DNA of 64,000 bases from Owenia fusiformis (taxonomy: Eukaryota; Annelida; Polychaeta; Sabellida; Oweniidae), in assembly GCA_903813345.2 (NCBI GenBank), contig CAIIXF020000006.1:37413936-37477935 (forward strand), read 5' to 3'. The notes beneath the pieces were generated by a model. That model saw only the letters and a program-made list of their open reading frames with translations. It was not told where the DNA came from and made no database searches. Made by a program: the position numbers and the translations under genes. Of this stretch, positions 1-11,957 are shown piece by piece; within the stretch, counting starts at the first letter, position 1, and each line of letters begins with the position of its first letter.

Positions 1-1068
1 TTTAACTCTAAATATAGGATTATATCATTCATGCATTTTATATTTAACAACTGAAAACAATCAACCAATTTCAATGAGTATATATAGTATAACACCCAAT
101 AAAAACATGGAAATCTATTTGATGTTTTAACAATTCATTTCTACAAGCAGTAACTCTAAATATCAATAAAATATGAAAAAGAGATTTACCAACAAATAAT
201 TCCGGATTAGCTGTGAATATAAACCAAATATTGGTAACTAAATATATAAAATTTAAATCCTTGAATTTCAAGAAATCTCTTAATTGTTAAACTTTTGTAA
301 AATTCCTACCTGCTGCTCTGTAGAGTGTAGAAGAATTCTAATTTTGAATTCCTTTACAAAGTCTCGTTAAATTCTTGCATACATAAGATTGCGTGTTCAC
401 ACGGGTAAACTCCAAATATTTGTCCTTTAATCAATACCATGCTTAAGTTGCTTCTTTTTTGTCGAAATGCCATATCAAACACAACGGAGCAATCACATTT
501 GGAATCTTTGTTTAATTAAGGTCATGTGACCAATATGCAAATGAGGTACCTATTGATTGATTAGTCTCGACGCGTGCACATGTGCATAGGACAATACTCT
601 GTGGATACTATTCCATATTATAACATTGATTCACAGAGGTTTAATAATTAATGAAAGTTGAAATAATCTCACATTAAACTCTGAAAGGGGAAAAATTAGT
701 TAACAATCAATTTGTTTTTATCTGTATATAATATAAATTATGGGAGTTTAATTGTTAGATTGTATGACAATATTTCACAACTGTCACAGTATTCTTAAGC
801 CCTACTACACATTGAAAAAATGCAATATTTTCCAATAAGAAGATTTTCTAATTTAGGACACATCTGGAAAAATATGTCAGAAAATGGCAACTGCAACCAT
901 GATTAGAAATTATCAAACTATAAAACCGAAATCATCAACTTTTATTCACTTTTATTTTAATTCATATTTTAAAAAATATAAATGTAATTGTGTTTTGTAT
1001 GAAGATCTCAGATTGTGTTCTAAAGCTAGCAGACCTGATAAAGAGTACTCGCTATACATACGTATGAC
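1..1068. other. AT-rich intergenic sequence
   Basis: I see no coding signal here. The open frames are short, have no recognisable domain and carry no convincing splice context. No repeat structure stands out before the minisatellite that begins near 1069. Confidence 0.5.
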
Positions 1069-1530
1069 AAATCATCTTCACTATGGTAACACATCATCTT
1101 CACTATGGCAACACTTCATCAAACCATCTTTGATAACACTTTATCAACCCATTCTAATGACACTTTATCAAACCATCTTCACTATGGTGACATTTCATCA
1201 ACCATCATCACTATGGTAACACTTTATCAACCCATTCTAATGACACTTTATCAAACCATCTTCACTAGGGTGACACTTTATCAAACCATCTTCACTAGGG
1301 TGACACTTCATCAAACCATCTTCACTGTGGTGACACTTCATCAAACCATCTTCATTACAGTGACACTTCATAAAACAATCTTCACCAGGGAGACACTTCA
1401 TCAACCATCTCCACTATGGTAACATTTCATCAAACCATCTTCACTATGGTGACACTTAATCAAACATCTTCACTATGGTAACATTTCACCAAACCATTGT
1501 AACTATGGTGATGCTTCATCTTTTCAATAC
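1069..1530. repeat. Minisatellite, about 30-bp unit
   Basis: About fifteen degenerate units are built around ATCAAACCATCTTCACTA followed by (T/G)GGTGACACTT. The first few units are shorter, about 23-24 bp. Because 30 is a multiple of three, the array gives artefactual open frames of about 105-111 codons with a repeated peptide. I do not regard these as genes. Confidence 0.85.
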
Positions 1531-2404
1531 TTATCACATATTTCTGTTTTGTTAGCAAAGACTAAGAAGAAACGAGATGAATAACCTTTGAAAAAGTTCA
1601 ATTTTCCTGAATGTTAACTCGGCTCTGACCGCAACGGGATCAGATGATATTATTTAGCATGCCTTAGACTATCCTCCGTTTAAATCCTGAAATATCTTCT
1701 CCGATTGAATACATGTCAAGTTTTGCAAAATGAACTTATCATGCAATTTAGGATTAAAAACACTTGTGTACATTTGTGCACAAATCAATATCAAAGGAAT
1801 ACTGTTGATTTCTATCTTTAAGAATACCTTGAAAATTAGAATTAAATGAAACATTTGAAAATAAACACAATTCTCTACAGTACATGTATATAAGAAAGTC
1901 TTGATATTAAAAGCAAACAACCAGCATTTGTGTATTATATTTATCAATTACTTCGTCACTGATAGCTTAACCATGCTATAAACCTATCAAATAAAATAGA
2001 AATTTTCCATCACTTTACAATCAATAAAGTAGCGTTACCTTGGCGATGAAACAATTGTTTAAGACCTATAAAGTACCTAGTGAATCAAATCGACGGAAAC
2101 CTTCCATACTAATATGCATAACCCCATCCATTTAGAGTTGAAATGATGTTCTACTTCCTTGTAAGATTGCATTTTTCCTTTTTTTCAATATACTCAAAAA
2201 GGCATCTTAATTTTGATTAATATTATTTGGACAACGCAAGGAAGATTGAAAGGGCAAGATGACATTTTAAGACAAGAGATACCCCGTCATGCTATTGTTG
2301 ATCAATATATTATAGGCGACAAAACACAAAGGGAATCAATGAAAATCTATAGTAAGCCACAGTACAAGAAGAATCACATTTCTCTTTTAATGAAACACTG
2401 CAAT
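1531..2404. other. Intergenic sequence, nothing recognised
   Basis: This is unique-looking AT-rich DNA. Short open frames on both strands have no domain similarity that I recognise. Confidence 0.4.
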
Positions 2405-2662
2405 ACAGTAATGCAATGTAGTAAATAGTACAATACAGTACACCATAATATGCCACAGTACAGTACAGTATAATACAGTACAATATATAACACAGTAATA
2501 TAATACAATACAGTATTAATATACAGTGCAGTGTAGTACAGTACAGTATAGTACAGTACAGAAAAATACAGTACAGTACAGTACAGTAGTATAGTATAGT
2601 ATAGTATAGTATAGTATAGTATAGTATAGTATAGTATAGTATAGTACAGTACAGTATGGTAC
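2405..2662. repeat. Degenerate pentanucleotide microsatellite (ACAGT/ATAGT)n
   Basis: The tract alternates ACAGT, ACAAT and ATAGT units and becomes an almost pure (ATAGT)n run at about 2588-2645. A Tyr/Cys/Leu/Ile-rich open frame on the - strand across it is a by-product of the repeat. Confidence 0.85.
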
Positions 2663-3133
2663 TGTAGATCAGAATTGAGCTAATCAAAATGATTATGTCA
2701 CCATGAAAGTGCATTTACAAAATATTTAAGATATCTTTGGATAACAATAAAAATAAAAAAAATAAAAACATACCTGGAAAGATCCATTTTTCTGTCTCTT
2801 ATACACAATAATATCAACTGTTTGAATGTTTGACAATCTGCCCTGAATTTTATAGAAAACTCTATCCTCAATATCTAAATTAGGTCAAGTGTTTCTATGT
2901 TAGACTATTGGTTTACACATTTGTCCCTAAGTTCAGCACATTTATGATTTAAATATCAATGTGGCTTAGTTTAATATTATCATTAACTATTTGGATTGGT
3001 TCGAATTTTAGGCTATCAAAATGATAATATTTACAAAATGAATTTATGTCAACTTAGCCTTAAGTTAAGGTACCATAAGTACTGACAAGTTAAATAGTAT
3101 ATGATTGTATCAATAGTAATACAGTACAACCTG

Positions 3134-3333
3134 CAGGACTGTAGTAAGGGGGGGGGGGGGGTGTTCCAGGGGGGGGGGGGTGAGCAAACCCCCTTCCTGG
3201 CCCAAAAAATCTTGCAGTTTTTCAACATTCTGAGCAATTTTCAAGATGATTTTGGGCCAAAATGGTCAAATGTGAGCCCATCATGAATTTTTGTAAAAAG
3301 CAACCCCCTTGGCAAAAGCTGGCTATGGGTCTG
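3134..3333. mobile_element. MITE of the CAGGCCCGTAGCC...GGCTACGGGCCTG family
   Basis: The element begins CAGGACTGTAG and ends CTGGCTATGGGTCTG, a diverged pair of terminal inverted repeats. It is flanked on both sides by the 5-bp direct repeat ACCTG (3129-3133 and 3334-3338). The interior has two poly-G tracts and the family core, which reads like AAAAACTGCATGATTTTGAA in other copies. It has no coding capacity. Confidence 0.85.
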
Positions 3334-6300
3334 ACCTGTATTTATGTTAACATCTGTACATTTTTTCAATCCCATTTTTAATCAAAGACACAGATCTCCA
3401 TGTTAAAAAAAACTTGAAATGTGAACACCTGCCAATCTGAACACTTTTGGCCTGTCCCAGTGGTGTTCAATGTGACAGGTTTAACTAGCTATTATTTTGA
3501 AGGGCTATATTGGAAAGTTGGAATGTTTATTTGTCCCCTTTCACCATTAGATAATACCTCATGGCCCTTATCAATGCATAGGACCATGACACAAGGTTCA
3601 CTCAGATAAGAGCTATCAGGTAACTTTTCAAATTTTCTACCTTAGGGATTTTATTCAATTTACTTTTAGTTGTAGCATGAAATGGTACAATTACTAAATG
3701 TAATGCTCATGATATGATACTGTAATAGATCACAAGTGAATTTTATGTCTTGATGGAGGATGGCCCTTTTCTGATCTACCTTTTTATTTCCAATTTTTTA
3801 TTTTGCTTCTCAAAAGACAGCTTCACCTACCTACATAAGACCTATTCTAATAAACAAGGCTCTGATACACAGGGTATATTTATAACGTGACTACCCATTC
3901 CATTTACTGTTTGACTTTGTACTTAAAAGACAGCTTCAACTCCATAATACATATTTGATAAACAAGGCTCTGATACCAAGGGTATATTTATAATGTGGCC
4001 ACCAATCCATTTGCTTAACTTTACTTCTTAAAAGAGAGCTTTATCTACATGTACAGTTTAGATCTAAACTCTGCATCCAGTATATAAGATGCCATATTTG
4101 TAAATAGAGAGACCACTGACTTGACCAGTGCAGCTTCATAACAGACAAGGTAACCTAAATACGAGATTCCAGATTTCAGATTTCAGATTTCGAACATTTA
4201 CTTAATATCTAAGAATCACTTCAAAATGCAAAATGTCACCACCATCTATTTGTTACAGATACCAACTGCAAAACGCTGACCATCGAACGCCAAACCTTTT
4301 TCATTGCAATATACTTAATAAAGTGCACTCACCCTATCATACTTTAAAAAACTGATTCACCGTACAACATTGTACAATTTTGATTTCTACAAACAAGGTT
4401 TTTGAGAGTATATACTTCTATGGGCCTTGTGAACACATAAAGCTGTTATTAAAATTCAAGTACATACAAAATATACAAGTGCTTTGACACAGCATTCAAC
4501 ATGTTCAAAAATCCTATTCAAACAAAAGAATTATTTATGTTAGGATTTGGATTAAGCACACATTCCAAAAATGTATGTAAATCATTTTTGAAAAGTGACA
4601 CCCATAAAATAATCGTAAATTGAGCTGAAACTATATTATTAAAATGAAGCTATATTTGAAAATTGAAGATAGGAATGCCTCCTTTGATAATGGTCATTCT
4701 CAATATTTCTCAGGTCACTTAAAATTGCTTTATTTGTTATGTTATTTACATCTAAAGCACAGTCAGCACTATCAATGGTATATTCTAAAAATATAGGGAA
4801 TATAATAGAGAAAAGTCCATAAGGCGTTTGTGACAAAATTTCCCGGAAGTGTTATATTTCCATTTATCGTTCAAACTGAGACATTTATGCTAATAATTCG
4901 ACGTGTATATGATTCTTACATACCCAATACGATCAAAAATGTTACTAACATACCAAATGAAAGGTGATTTCCTGGTCAAACTTGCAAAAGTTGGTCCAAA
5001 CTCGCACTTGAACCGAATATTTACCGGAAGTGTTTATATTTCCATTTGGGTGTCACTACGGTAAATCATTGAAAAATATTGAAAAATCACAAAATTCAGG
5101 TTCTGGGATACATATCGCCATTTTCGAACGAATTAGCCCATACAAGAACTATATTTCTGCGTTCCCCTATACATGACCTTCATCTTGACCATATATTTAA
5201 CATAGGGTTTGCGTCTTGATTTTTAAATATCACTACGCCAACACAGGGACTCATTTTTAGGTAAAATCCCTGCTTCACCGATGAAAATTAACGAATAAAG
5301 TAGTTCAAGTTTACGGGACTATATTCTTGCGATTTTTTTTCTAAAAATGGCACATTTAGAAAGTAATTGGCCTCAGCTTTACATACATACCTCAAATGGC
5401 CACATTGCATACACTTAAACCTACTATACACACCATTGAAGTTTCATGGCTTCGTTTTTAAAGTATTAAAAAACACTACCCGGAAGTGGTATTTACCGCA
5501 GTAACACCTTAATATCCAAAAATGGGAAAATTTTACTATGATAATTTTTGCTCATTCAGCATTTTTTCAAACAATTGAGTTATTTCATGCTCAAAACAGC
5601 TGCATTTTCAAACTTTTAACACATTTCTACAAAATCTAGTCATATTTGGGGAAATAGGTGAGGGCTGAGTCTCTAAAAACTGGCCAAAATGACCTAAACT
5701 TGGGTTATCAACTTCAGAGATCTCATGCAAAAAATTTAGACGCAAAATCCCCGAGATTATTTCATTTTGAAATCATACACAGAATGTACTGAAACGTATG
5801 TTGTTAAATGCAAATATTTTGAGTCAAATGTGGTCCCCATGTGCAAAATTTGCCCTTTTTCTCCCCCTTTACGCCAGTTAGGCCCCAGTGTACTGTGACA
5901 TCATACTCATACCATTGCTACAATGTAGCAATTTACAAATTAATCATGATTACTCTTCCTGTGATACACCTGTGGTAGTTGAACACTGTTTATTCCCCAG
6001 TGTGTTGATTGATTACATGCCAGCTTACTTAGTTACTTACTAAGTACGCAATAACCACCATCAAAGACCTGCCGGCACCTATTTATTTTCGGGTTGGTAA
6101 TGGAATTTTACAAGGGCAATACGAGAAGAATTCAATTTTTCATTATTTAATGATAATTGCGTAGTTTGAACAAGAATACTGTTAATTCAAGCAGAAATAT
6201 GGTAGATTTTAAATATTTACGGTATATTTACGGCCGTTCTTATAGAAAAAATCTAATTATAATAAAATATTTTATGGTAGATTTTGGTAAAATTACAGTA

Positions 6301-6574
6301 GATTTTTTCGGTTGTTTTACAAGAAAAAACAGTAATTTTTTACGGTATTTATATTATTTTTTATGGTAGATGCCGGTAAAAATACGGTAGGTTGGCAGGT
6401 ATGAGTTACCATTGCAACCGTGGAAATGGGTAAAAATGAGAGCAAAAAACACCCAGACCCGCCATAATGGCACTAATTTTCAAAATATTTCGATCGAGAC
6501 ATACACATTTTCTTAAACTTTGATATCGTCTAGAACACTTCCAGACAACAAAAATATCAAAAATGGGGGGAAGG
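3334..6574. other. Intergenic sequence with diverged repeat fragments
   Basis: No gene is supported. Positions about 3410-3482 are an inverted partial copy of the pogo/Tigger-like MITE seen whole at 17933-18110. Positions about 4225-4290 match 14395-14465 in inverted orientation, sharing AATGTCACCACC and ATTTGTTACA. A CCGGAAGTGT...TATTTCCATTT block occurs twice, near 4842 and 5024. Positions 4757-4785 are an inverted match to about 7690-7712. Confidence 0.5.
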
Positions 6575-6871
6575 CAGGGTCGGATCTGAGAACCAACAAG
6601 GAGGGGGGGGGCCAAATTTCAGGTCAGAAAAAAATTTGGGGCCCCTGAAACCAAAAAGTAGGCCCAAATTTTGAGGCCCATTTTCTTCAAAATTTGGCCT
6701 GAAATTAAAAAATAAGGCCTTAAAAGGCCCAGTTGTGACCTAAAAGGCCCACTATTTGGGGCCTTAAGGCCTTTTTGGCCCAAAAAATTTTTGAGCCCAA
6801 TTTTTTTTCTGGGCCCACCCAAGGGGGGGGGGGGCGGGCCCCCAGCCCCCCCCCCTCCTAATCCGCCAGTG
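6575..6871. mobile_element. MITE with CAGTGGCGGATC-type ends
   Basis: The left end is CAGGGTCGGATCTG and the right end is the inverse of CACTGGCGGATTA. The element is flanked by the 5-bp direct repeat GAAGG (6570-6574 and 6872-6876). The interior is rich in GGCCC and poly-G. A second copy lies at 40525-40807. Proline/glycine-rich open frames across it are not genes. The ends resemble those of hAT-related non-autonomous elements; that assignment is family knowledge, not proven here. Confidence 0.75.
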
Positions 6872-8955
6872 GAAGGTTTATCACTTCAATTATTTTCAAG
6901 CCTTGGTCAAAGTAAAACTACGAAAAAAGCAGTCATTTTCACTTTAGAATCACCTATTATCGCCCAAATGGCTATATGTTGTCAAGGTCGCCATGTTAAA
7001 AGTAGAATTAGAATGCTCTTCAGACAATGTTTGATAGCTTTCCTTTATCACGGAACAAAGACCTTTGCACTGGTATGCCCATTTCCATGAGATAATGCAC
7101 GTGAAAGAGGAACAGTGTCTTTAAATGTCATCAAAACTTTTTCGCACTACTTTTGGTGTAATAATACCATCTGATTGATTGTTGGTGTAAACAACGAGTC
7201 GGGTTAATCTGCACGAGGTTCGGTTTTTCATTAAGGGAAGTACTTTATTCCCATGATTCAAAGTGCTTTTCTGTTGGTTCGGTTTAAGTTTGTACAACAA
7301 ACGTCCACGAATCCAGGGCAGTTTGACATTATATCATTACATTTGTTTTGGGTGTATAGTTTTTGTTTTGACAATAAACAAAAAAAATCCCGCAATATAT
7401 GGTGCATCATGGGTAGGACACGCTGTGAAATATGAACGTAAGTGACATCTATGTCAAATTAAATGTTCCTACAAAGTTATTAATCGCGCATGCGTCATGA
7501 TAACTTAAACCAATCAGATTACTGGGTTTAATGCGCACGCGCCATAAACCGAATACTTTCCCGGGATTCGGGCTTTAGGATACGATTTTACACTGACCGA
7601 TTGCAAACGAGATTTAGCGAGATAACGCGGTTGTGAAACCAAGATGGCAGAAAGTTTGTGAACTTCTAGTATTATTATATCTTACGGTAGAGTATACCAT
7701 TGATAGTGCTGACTTTGTCTGACCCATATTCTCCATGCTGTATTACCCAGGATGCATCTCTGAGAAGAGGAGATTTGGATAGAGATTTAAACGAGATTTA
7801 GCGAGATGACGCGTTTGTGATACTTTTGTTGAAGAATGAGCACATTTGAACTGATTTCTACGATCTCAACGTAATTTGAGGTATGGACTTTCATTTTTAA
7901 TAACACCTTGGTGTCTTATGGACCTCCGTCACTAAAAATAATAGGGAAACACTTGTGTAGAAACGTCGAATTCTTAGTCTGAAAAGTAGGGTGTCTGTAA
8001 TTTTATAGAAAAATTGCCAAAAGCTTATGAACTTTTAGCTCTTACTACCACTACTTACCATTGAGAGTGCTGACTTTGATCTAAAGTCACTTTAAAAAGT
8101 AATACTGAAATCCCCTGTATAACAAACACTAAACCCATACTCATTCAAAATACTAAGTAATTACTAATCAACACATAAATCTATTTCTGTAAACAAAAGT
8201 ACAACAGCTGACTTTTAAAACGATTAGTCTTGAATTATTTGTTAAATATACGACTGCATTATACATGTACATACTATATGTTGCCAGTTGGTCACAGGGA
8301 CACTATAAATAAAGGATCAAGAAGAAAAATAATTATCAACTTACCACAAATAAGTATGTGATTTTCCTTTACGCAGTAAATTCCTAAGTTATTCTTTAAA
8401 TATATTTCCTTCTTTTACTCCTCAGAAAAATTTGTGAAGACAAACTTGATGTACCTAAAGATAGAAAAGATGAATAATATGTAAACAAATGACAACTTTT
8501 GGTGTCTTCTATCTCTGTGACATGACACTGTGTTATTAAATATAAAATCCGCTTTATGTCTTCATATATCTCTAAAAATATCTGCATAGGAAGTATTGAT
8601 ATTTTAAAAACACACATACATGAGCTAGTATCGGTAACACTCTGTCAGACTGTTTACAAGGGTAAATCACAAAAATAACGAACTTAATTCAGTCATTTTT
8701 TGACAAAAAGCCATGACAAAATTACTCAGTATACTGTACTTGCCATAAAATGTCTTCTATAAAATTTGAAATACACTTAAAGCGGAAATAATGTCAGGTA
8801 TTCTAATCATCATTATATGTAGTTACAATACTACTGAATAAAATGCAATAAGTTGAAAATCTTGTTATGTGTTAGTTTTTGTATAATATTGAAAATAAAA
8901 ATCATAAATTGACCCAGTGACCCAGTTGTCTGTTGGACGGGGCTCGCCATATTTC
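6872..8955. other. Intergenic sequence with local duplications
   Basis: Two local duplicated segments are visible. GAGATTTAGCGAGAT(A/G)ACGCG occurs at about 7611 and 7793. A block ending in TACCATTGA(T/G)AGTGCTGACTTTG occurs at about 7650-7712 and 8020-8075. I see no coding exon. Confidence 0.45.
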
Positions 8956-8959
8956 CCTC

Positions 8960-9030
8960 AGAGACCCGGATGTAGACCGGAAGTGTGACGTTTCTGCGAC
9001 CCGAGCCGCCATCTTGAAAGCATTCACAAC
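8960..9030 (+). promoter_or_regulatory. Promoter-like cluster: ETS, CRE-half and YY1-like motifs
   Basis: GACCGGAAGTGTGACGT contains an ETS-type CCGGAAGT directly followed by a TGACG half-site. About 25 bp later comes GCCGCCATCTTG, a YY1-type motif usual at housekeeping transcription starts. The patch is clearly more GC-rich than its surroundings and lies just upstream of an ATG whose frame reads like a THAP-domain N-terminus. This is motif evidence only. Confidence 0.4.
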
Positions 9031-9038
9031 AAAGGAAA

Positions 9039-9245
9039 ATGCCTATGTGTTGTGCGGTAAATTGTTCAAATATTTCCACTGATAGAGCTAGACTTAGGAC
9101 TTTAAAAGAAATGCCTGAACGACAGTACGACAGTCGGCTGGTGACGGTAGAATTAAAATCTGTCGACAGTTCAAACCAGCTGTCGTTGTCGTGGACCGAA
9201 TCCCCGGGGAATAGAACACATTTAAAACAGTGTCACTTACTATAG
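9039..9245 (+). CDS. THAP-like zinc-finger N-terminus, probable first exon or fragment
   Basis: The frame opens with MPMCCAVNCSN, the Cys-x(2-4)-Cys start typical of THAP zinc fingers (C2CH DNA-binding domains related to P-element transposases). The rest, as far as residue 68, does not show the later Trp, the CxxH pair or the AVPTIF-like motif of the family. Either only the first exon is here or the gene was broken. From about 9112 the sequence enters a region with short inverted repeats (TGCCTGAACGACAGT at 9112-9126, inverse at 9864-9878 with one mismatch), which could be an insertion into a THAP exon. I found no convincing continuation exon. The promoter-like patch just upstream favours a real transcription start. 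Function cannot be called. Confidence 0.25.
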   Translation: MPMCCAVNCSNISTDRARLRTLKEMPERQYDSRLVTVELKSVDSSNQLSLSWTESPGNRTHLKQCHLL

Positions 9246-9407
9246 TTTCTGAAAAGTTTCATGCACGGCTTTTAACAATCAAAGATTCCTACTTATTATT
9301 GTCTTGTTTGTCGTCCTATATCTATCCTGGGGATGTGTTTTTTCTCCCCAATACGGGAAAACATTTTGAATAAAGAATTTTCCAATTCCGGCATCGAATA
9401 AGTACAG

Positions 9408-9582
9408 GTAGGGTAATCTGCAGCAGTTTCGTTTTTGCTTCAACTCTTCACGCATGCCTAGTAGTTTGAAATAATTTACAAGTGCGCATGTGTTTTTGGA
9501 ATTAAGCCAATCAAATTATTCATTCTAATGCGCATGAACTAGATTCCGAATCAAGAGGAACTGGCGCAGATTGCCTCAAATG
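9408..9582. mobile_element. Candidate MITE with short terminal inverted repeats
   Basis: The left end GGGTAATCTGCAGCAGTTTC pairs imperfectly with the inverse of GGAACTGGCGCAGATTGCC at the right end, about 170 bp apart. A similar left-end motif occurs near 7202. I see no clear target-site duplication, so the boundaries are approximate. Confidence 0.4.
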
Positions 9583-10014
9583 CTGAAATCGCTCTTCAAA
9601 AGCTCTTCAAAATAGATTGGTGAATAAAAATGAATAACAACTGAAGTTAGATTGGTTTATTTAGTTCGATGTCAGGATATTTCAAGAAAGTACTGATTAT
9701 ATAGACGCTCAGTGATGATGGTTCTAGACACGCGGGGCAAGTTGTTTTAGCTGATATTCTCCTCAAACGGCGTAGATTGAACACAATTTTACTTCCGGGT
9801 TTACCCACGACAGTTTACTATCGGCAACAGAAATAACACTGTCGTTATCGACAATGGAATCTCACTGTCGTTCGGGCAGTTGCCATACCATACACATTCT
9901 CTCACAAGAAACCAAAGAAAACGGATTCAAGGCGAGCAATCCGGTCCCAAAAAGAGAACTGAACCAGGCCATGTGCCGGCTAGGTCGACGCCATTTTGAA
10001 AGAAAATTTTGAAT

Positions 10015-10041
10015 TGTATCGTATCGTATCGTATCGTATCG
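10015..10041. repeat. Short (GTATC)n pentanucleotide tract
   Basis: There are five tandem GTATC units. No further structure is visible. Confidence 0.7.
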
Positions 10042-11014
10042 CATGTCTTTAATAGCTTTATAACTTAATACCATATTTGTAAAATAAATATAACATACTA
10101 GGTCTACGAGCTTTAAATTGTTTGTTGTCTACTGTAAATACAACAGAAATACACCTCCATGGTGATCGAAATGACGAACCTTGCGTCATCGATCGCGATC
10201 ATTCATGACGGGGAATACATTATCAGTTCTGCCTTATATTTATAACAGAGTGTCAAAAATCCAATTAATATCTGCCATTCGTCATTTTATTAAATAAAAG
10301 ATCCGAATATGTTTAATCTTCAAGCAAAACGATCGAGAGATAATTGATTGTCAACATAAAATTAACGCATTTTCCTGTCATGTCGGTAACCAACGTTCAC
10401 GAGTTGGTCAGTTTTTGGTTTCGATTGGCACTTTGGGAGTTAATTCTATGAATTGTAAGTATTGATGTGAACATGGTCATGTTTTTCTCGAACAGGTGAT
10501 ATCATATTATAGTATGTCAATATGCCAAATACATAGTCAAAATCTTCAAATTGCTCCATTTTCTTGTTAAGAAGTTCGTAATATTTTTCAATGTGGCCGC
10601 CCCGCTACAATTGCGCATCCGCATTTTTCGGGCCAATCAAAATGCTGGAATTTGTCGAGTCGCAGTGACGCCGCTCATGAATATTCATAGGTAGGTTATG
10701 GCGACTTCCATAATCCAGGTGTAGATCCAATACCTCAAAATTAATTCCAATATATCTGCCGATGCATTAGAAGATCGTCGCTCATACCCGGGTCATATTT
10801 TTGATTATAGACTTATTATTCTGATGAATCATAGTTTTTACTTGAGGTTATTATCCCTTTAAACAAGATGTGGGTTAACTGGATGACTGAGCAAAGTGAA
10901 AACATATAAACCCCACATAAACCTCACTTTTATTATAACCCAATAGAAAATAGGAGCACCACAATTACAGTATGTCCTTCTTTCTTTATTCTGCAACTAA
11001 ATAGGCTGATATGC
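10042..11014. other. Intergenic sequence, nothing recognised
   Basis: No coding exon is supported. A small GC-richer patch near 10590-10700 includes a CCAAT-type GGCCAATCA and a GTGACG motif. It could be a promoter, but no exon follows that I can identify. Confidence 0.35.
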
Positions 11015-11234
11015 CAGACCTGTAGCCATGATTTGCCAAGGGGGGGGGGGGGGGGGGGGGGGTCAGTTTTCAAAAACTTCCAGGGGGGGTTCACAATTGA
11101 CAATTTTGAACCAAATATGGCTAAAATCACTTGAGAAGTGCTCAAAATGGTGAAAAACTGCATGATTTTGAAAGAATTTTTGGCCAGGGAGGAGGGGTTC
11201 CCCCTGCAACCCCCCCCCTCTGGCTACAGATCTG
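11015..11234. mobile_element. MITE of the CAGGCCCGTAGCC family
   Basis: The ends are CAGACCTGTAGCCATG and the inverse-type TGGCTACAGATCTG. The 5-bp direct repeat TATGC flanks it at 11010-11014 and 11235-11239. The interior carries a G run of more than 20 bases near 11041-11062 and the usual core. It is non-coding. Confidence 0.85.
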
Positions 11235-11792
11235 TATGCTAATGATACCAACAGGCCTGTAGCCAGCTTTAATATCATGGGAAAGGGAATCCATTCTAAG
11301 TGTCTGTTTTTCAGCATATTTACTTTAAATACATGTAAATCATGCTTTTTTCAATTTTCATCCAGTTAATTCCAATTTTACCCAAATTATTCTCAAAAAG
11401 CATAATTTTTGAGAAAAAATCGATGAGGATTTTATAGCCGAATTTAGACATGAGAATTTTTTTGCTGATATGAAGAAAATATTCCTCTTTGCTGTTGGAT
11501 TGTTTTCATGTTTTTGAACATTGGAAATCAAATAACTGAATATTCACTATATACTGCTTTTACCTTTGTTTAAATACATGTATTTTTGAGTTATAAAGTT
11601 TATTGGTTTGATATTGAGTATTTAAGATAGTTATATTATTTATCTCAAAAATGGACAGTTTAGAGTTATTAGAATACCAATAATGTGACCTCTTTAAATC
11701 AATTTAATCTGAATGCCAAGTACATGTAGGCCAGTTACCAGTTTCACCACCAGGTGGCTAGAATGAACAGTTTCCCTAAACCAGAATACATG

Positions 11793-11957
11793 CAGGCCGG
11801 GCCGTAGCCAGAATTTTCCAAGGGGGGTTCACTTTTCAAAAAATTTTTAGAGGGGATTCACTTTGGCAAATTTGGCCAAAAACCACTCAAAAAAGAGTCA
11901 GAATGGTGAAAAACTGGATGATTTTGAAAGATATTTTGGCTGGGGGGGGGGGGGGGG
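11793..11957. mobile_element. Truncated MITE of the CAGGCCCGTAGCC family
   Basis: The left end CAGGCCGGGCCGTAGCCAG is present. The element stops at a G run near 11957, and neither the right terminal repeat nor a target duplication is visible. Confidence 0.7.

Noticed and set aside
1105-1422. Long open frames with repeated peptides over the 30-bp minisatellite
   Set aside because: The period is a multiple of three, so frames stay open by chance. There is no start context, domain or splice evidence.
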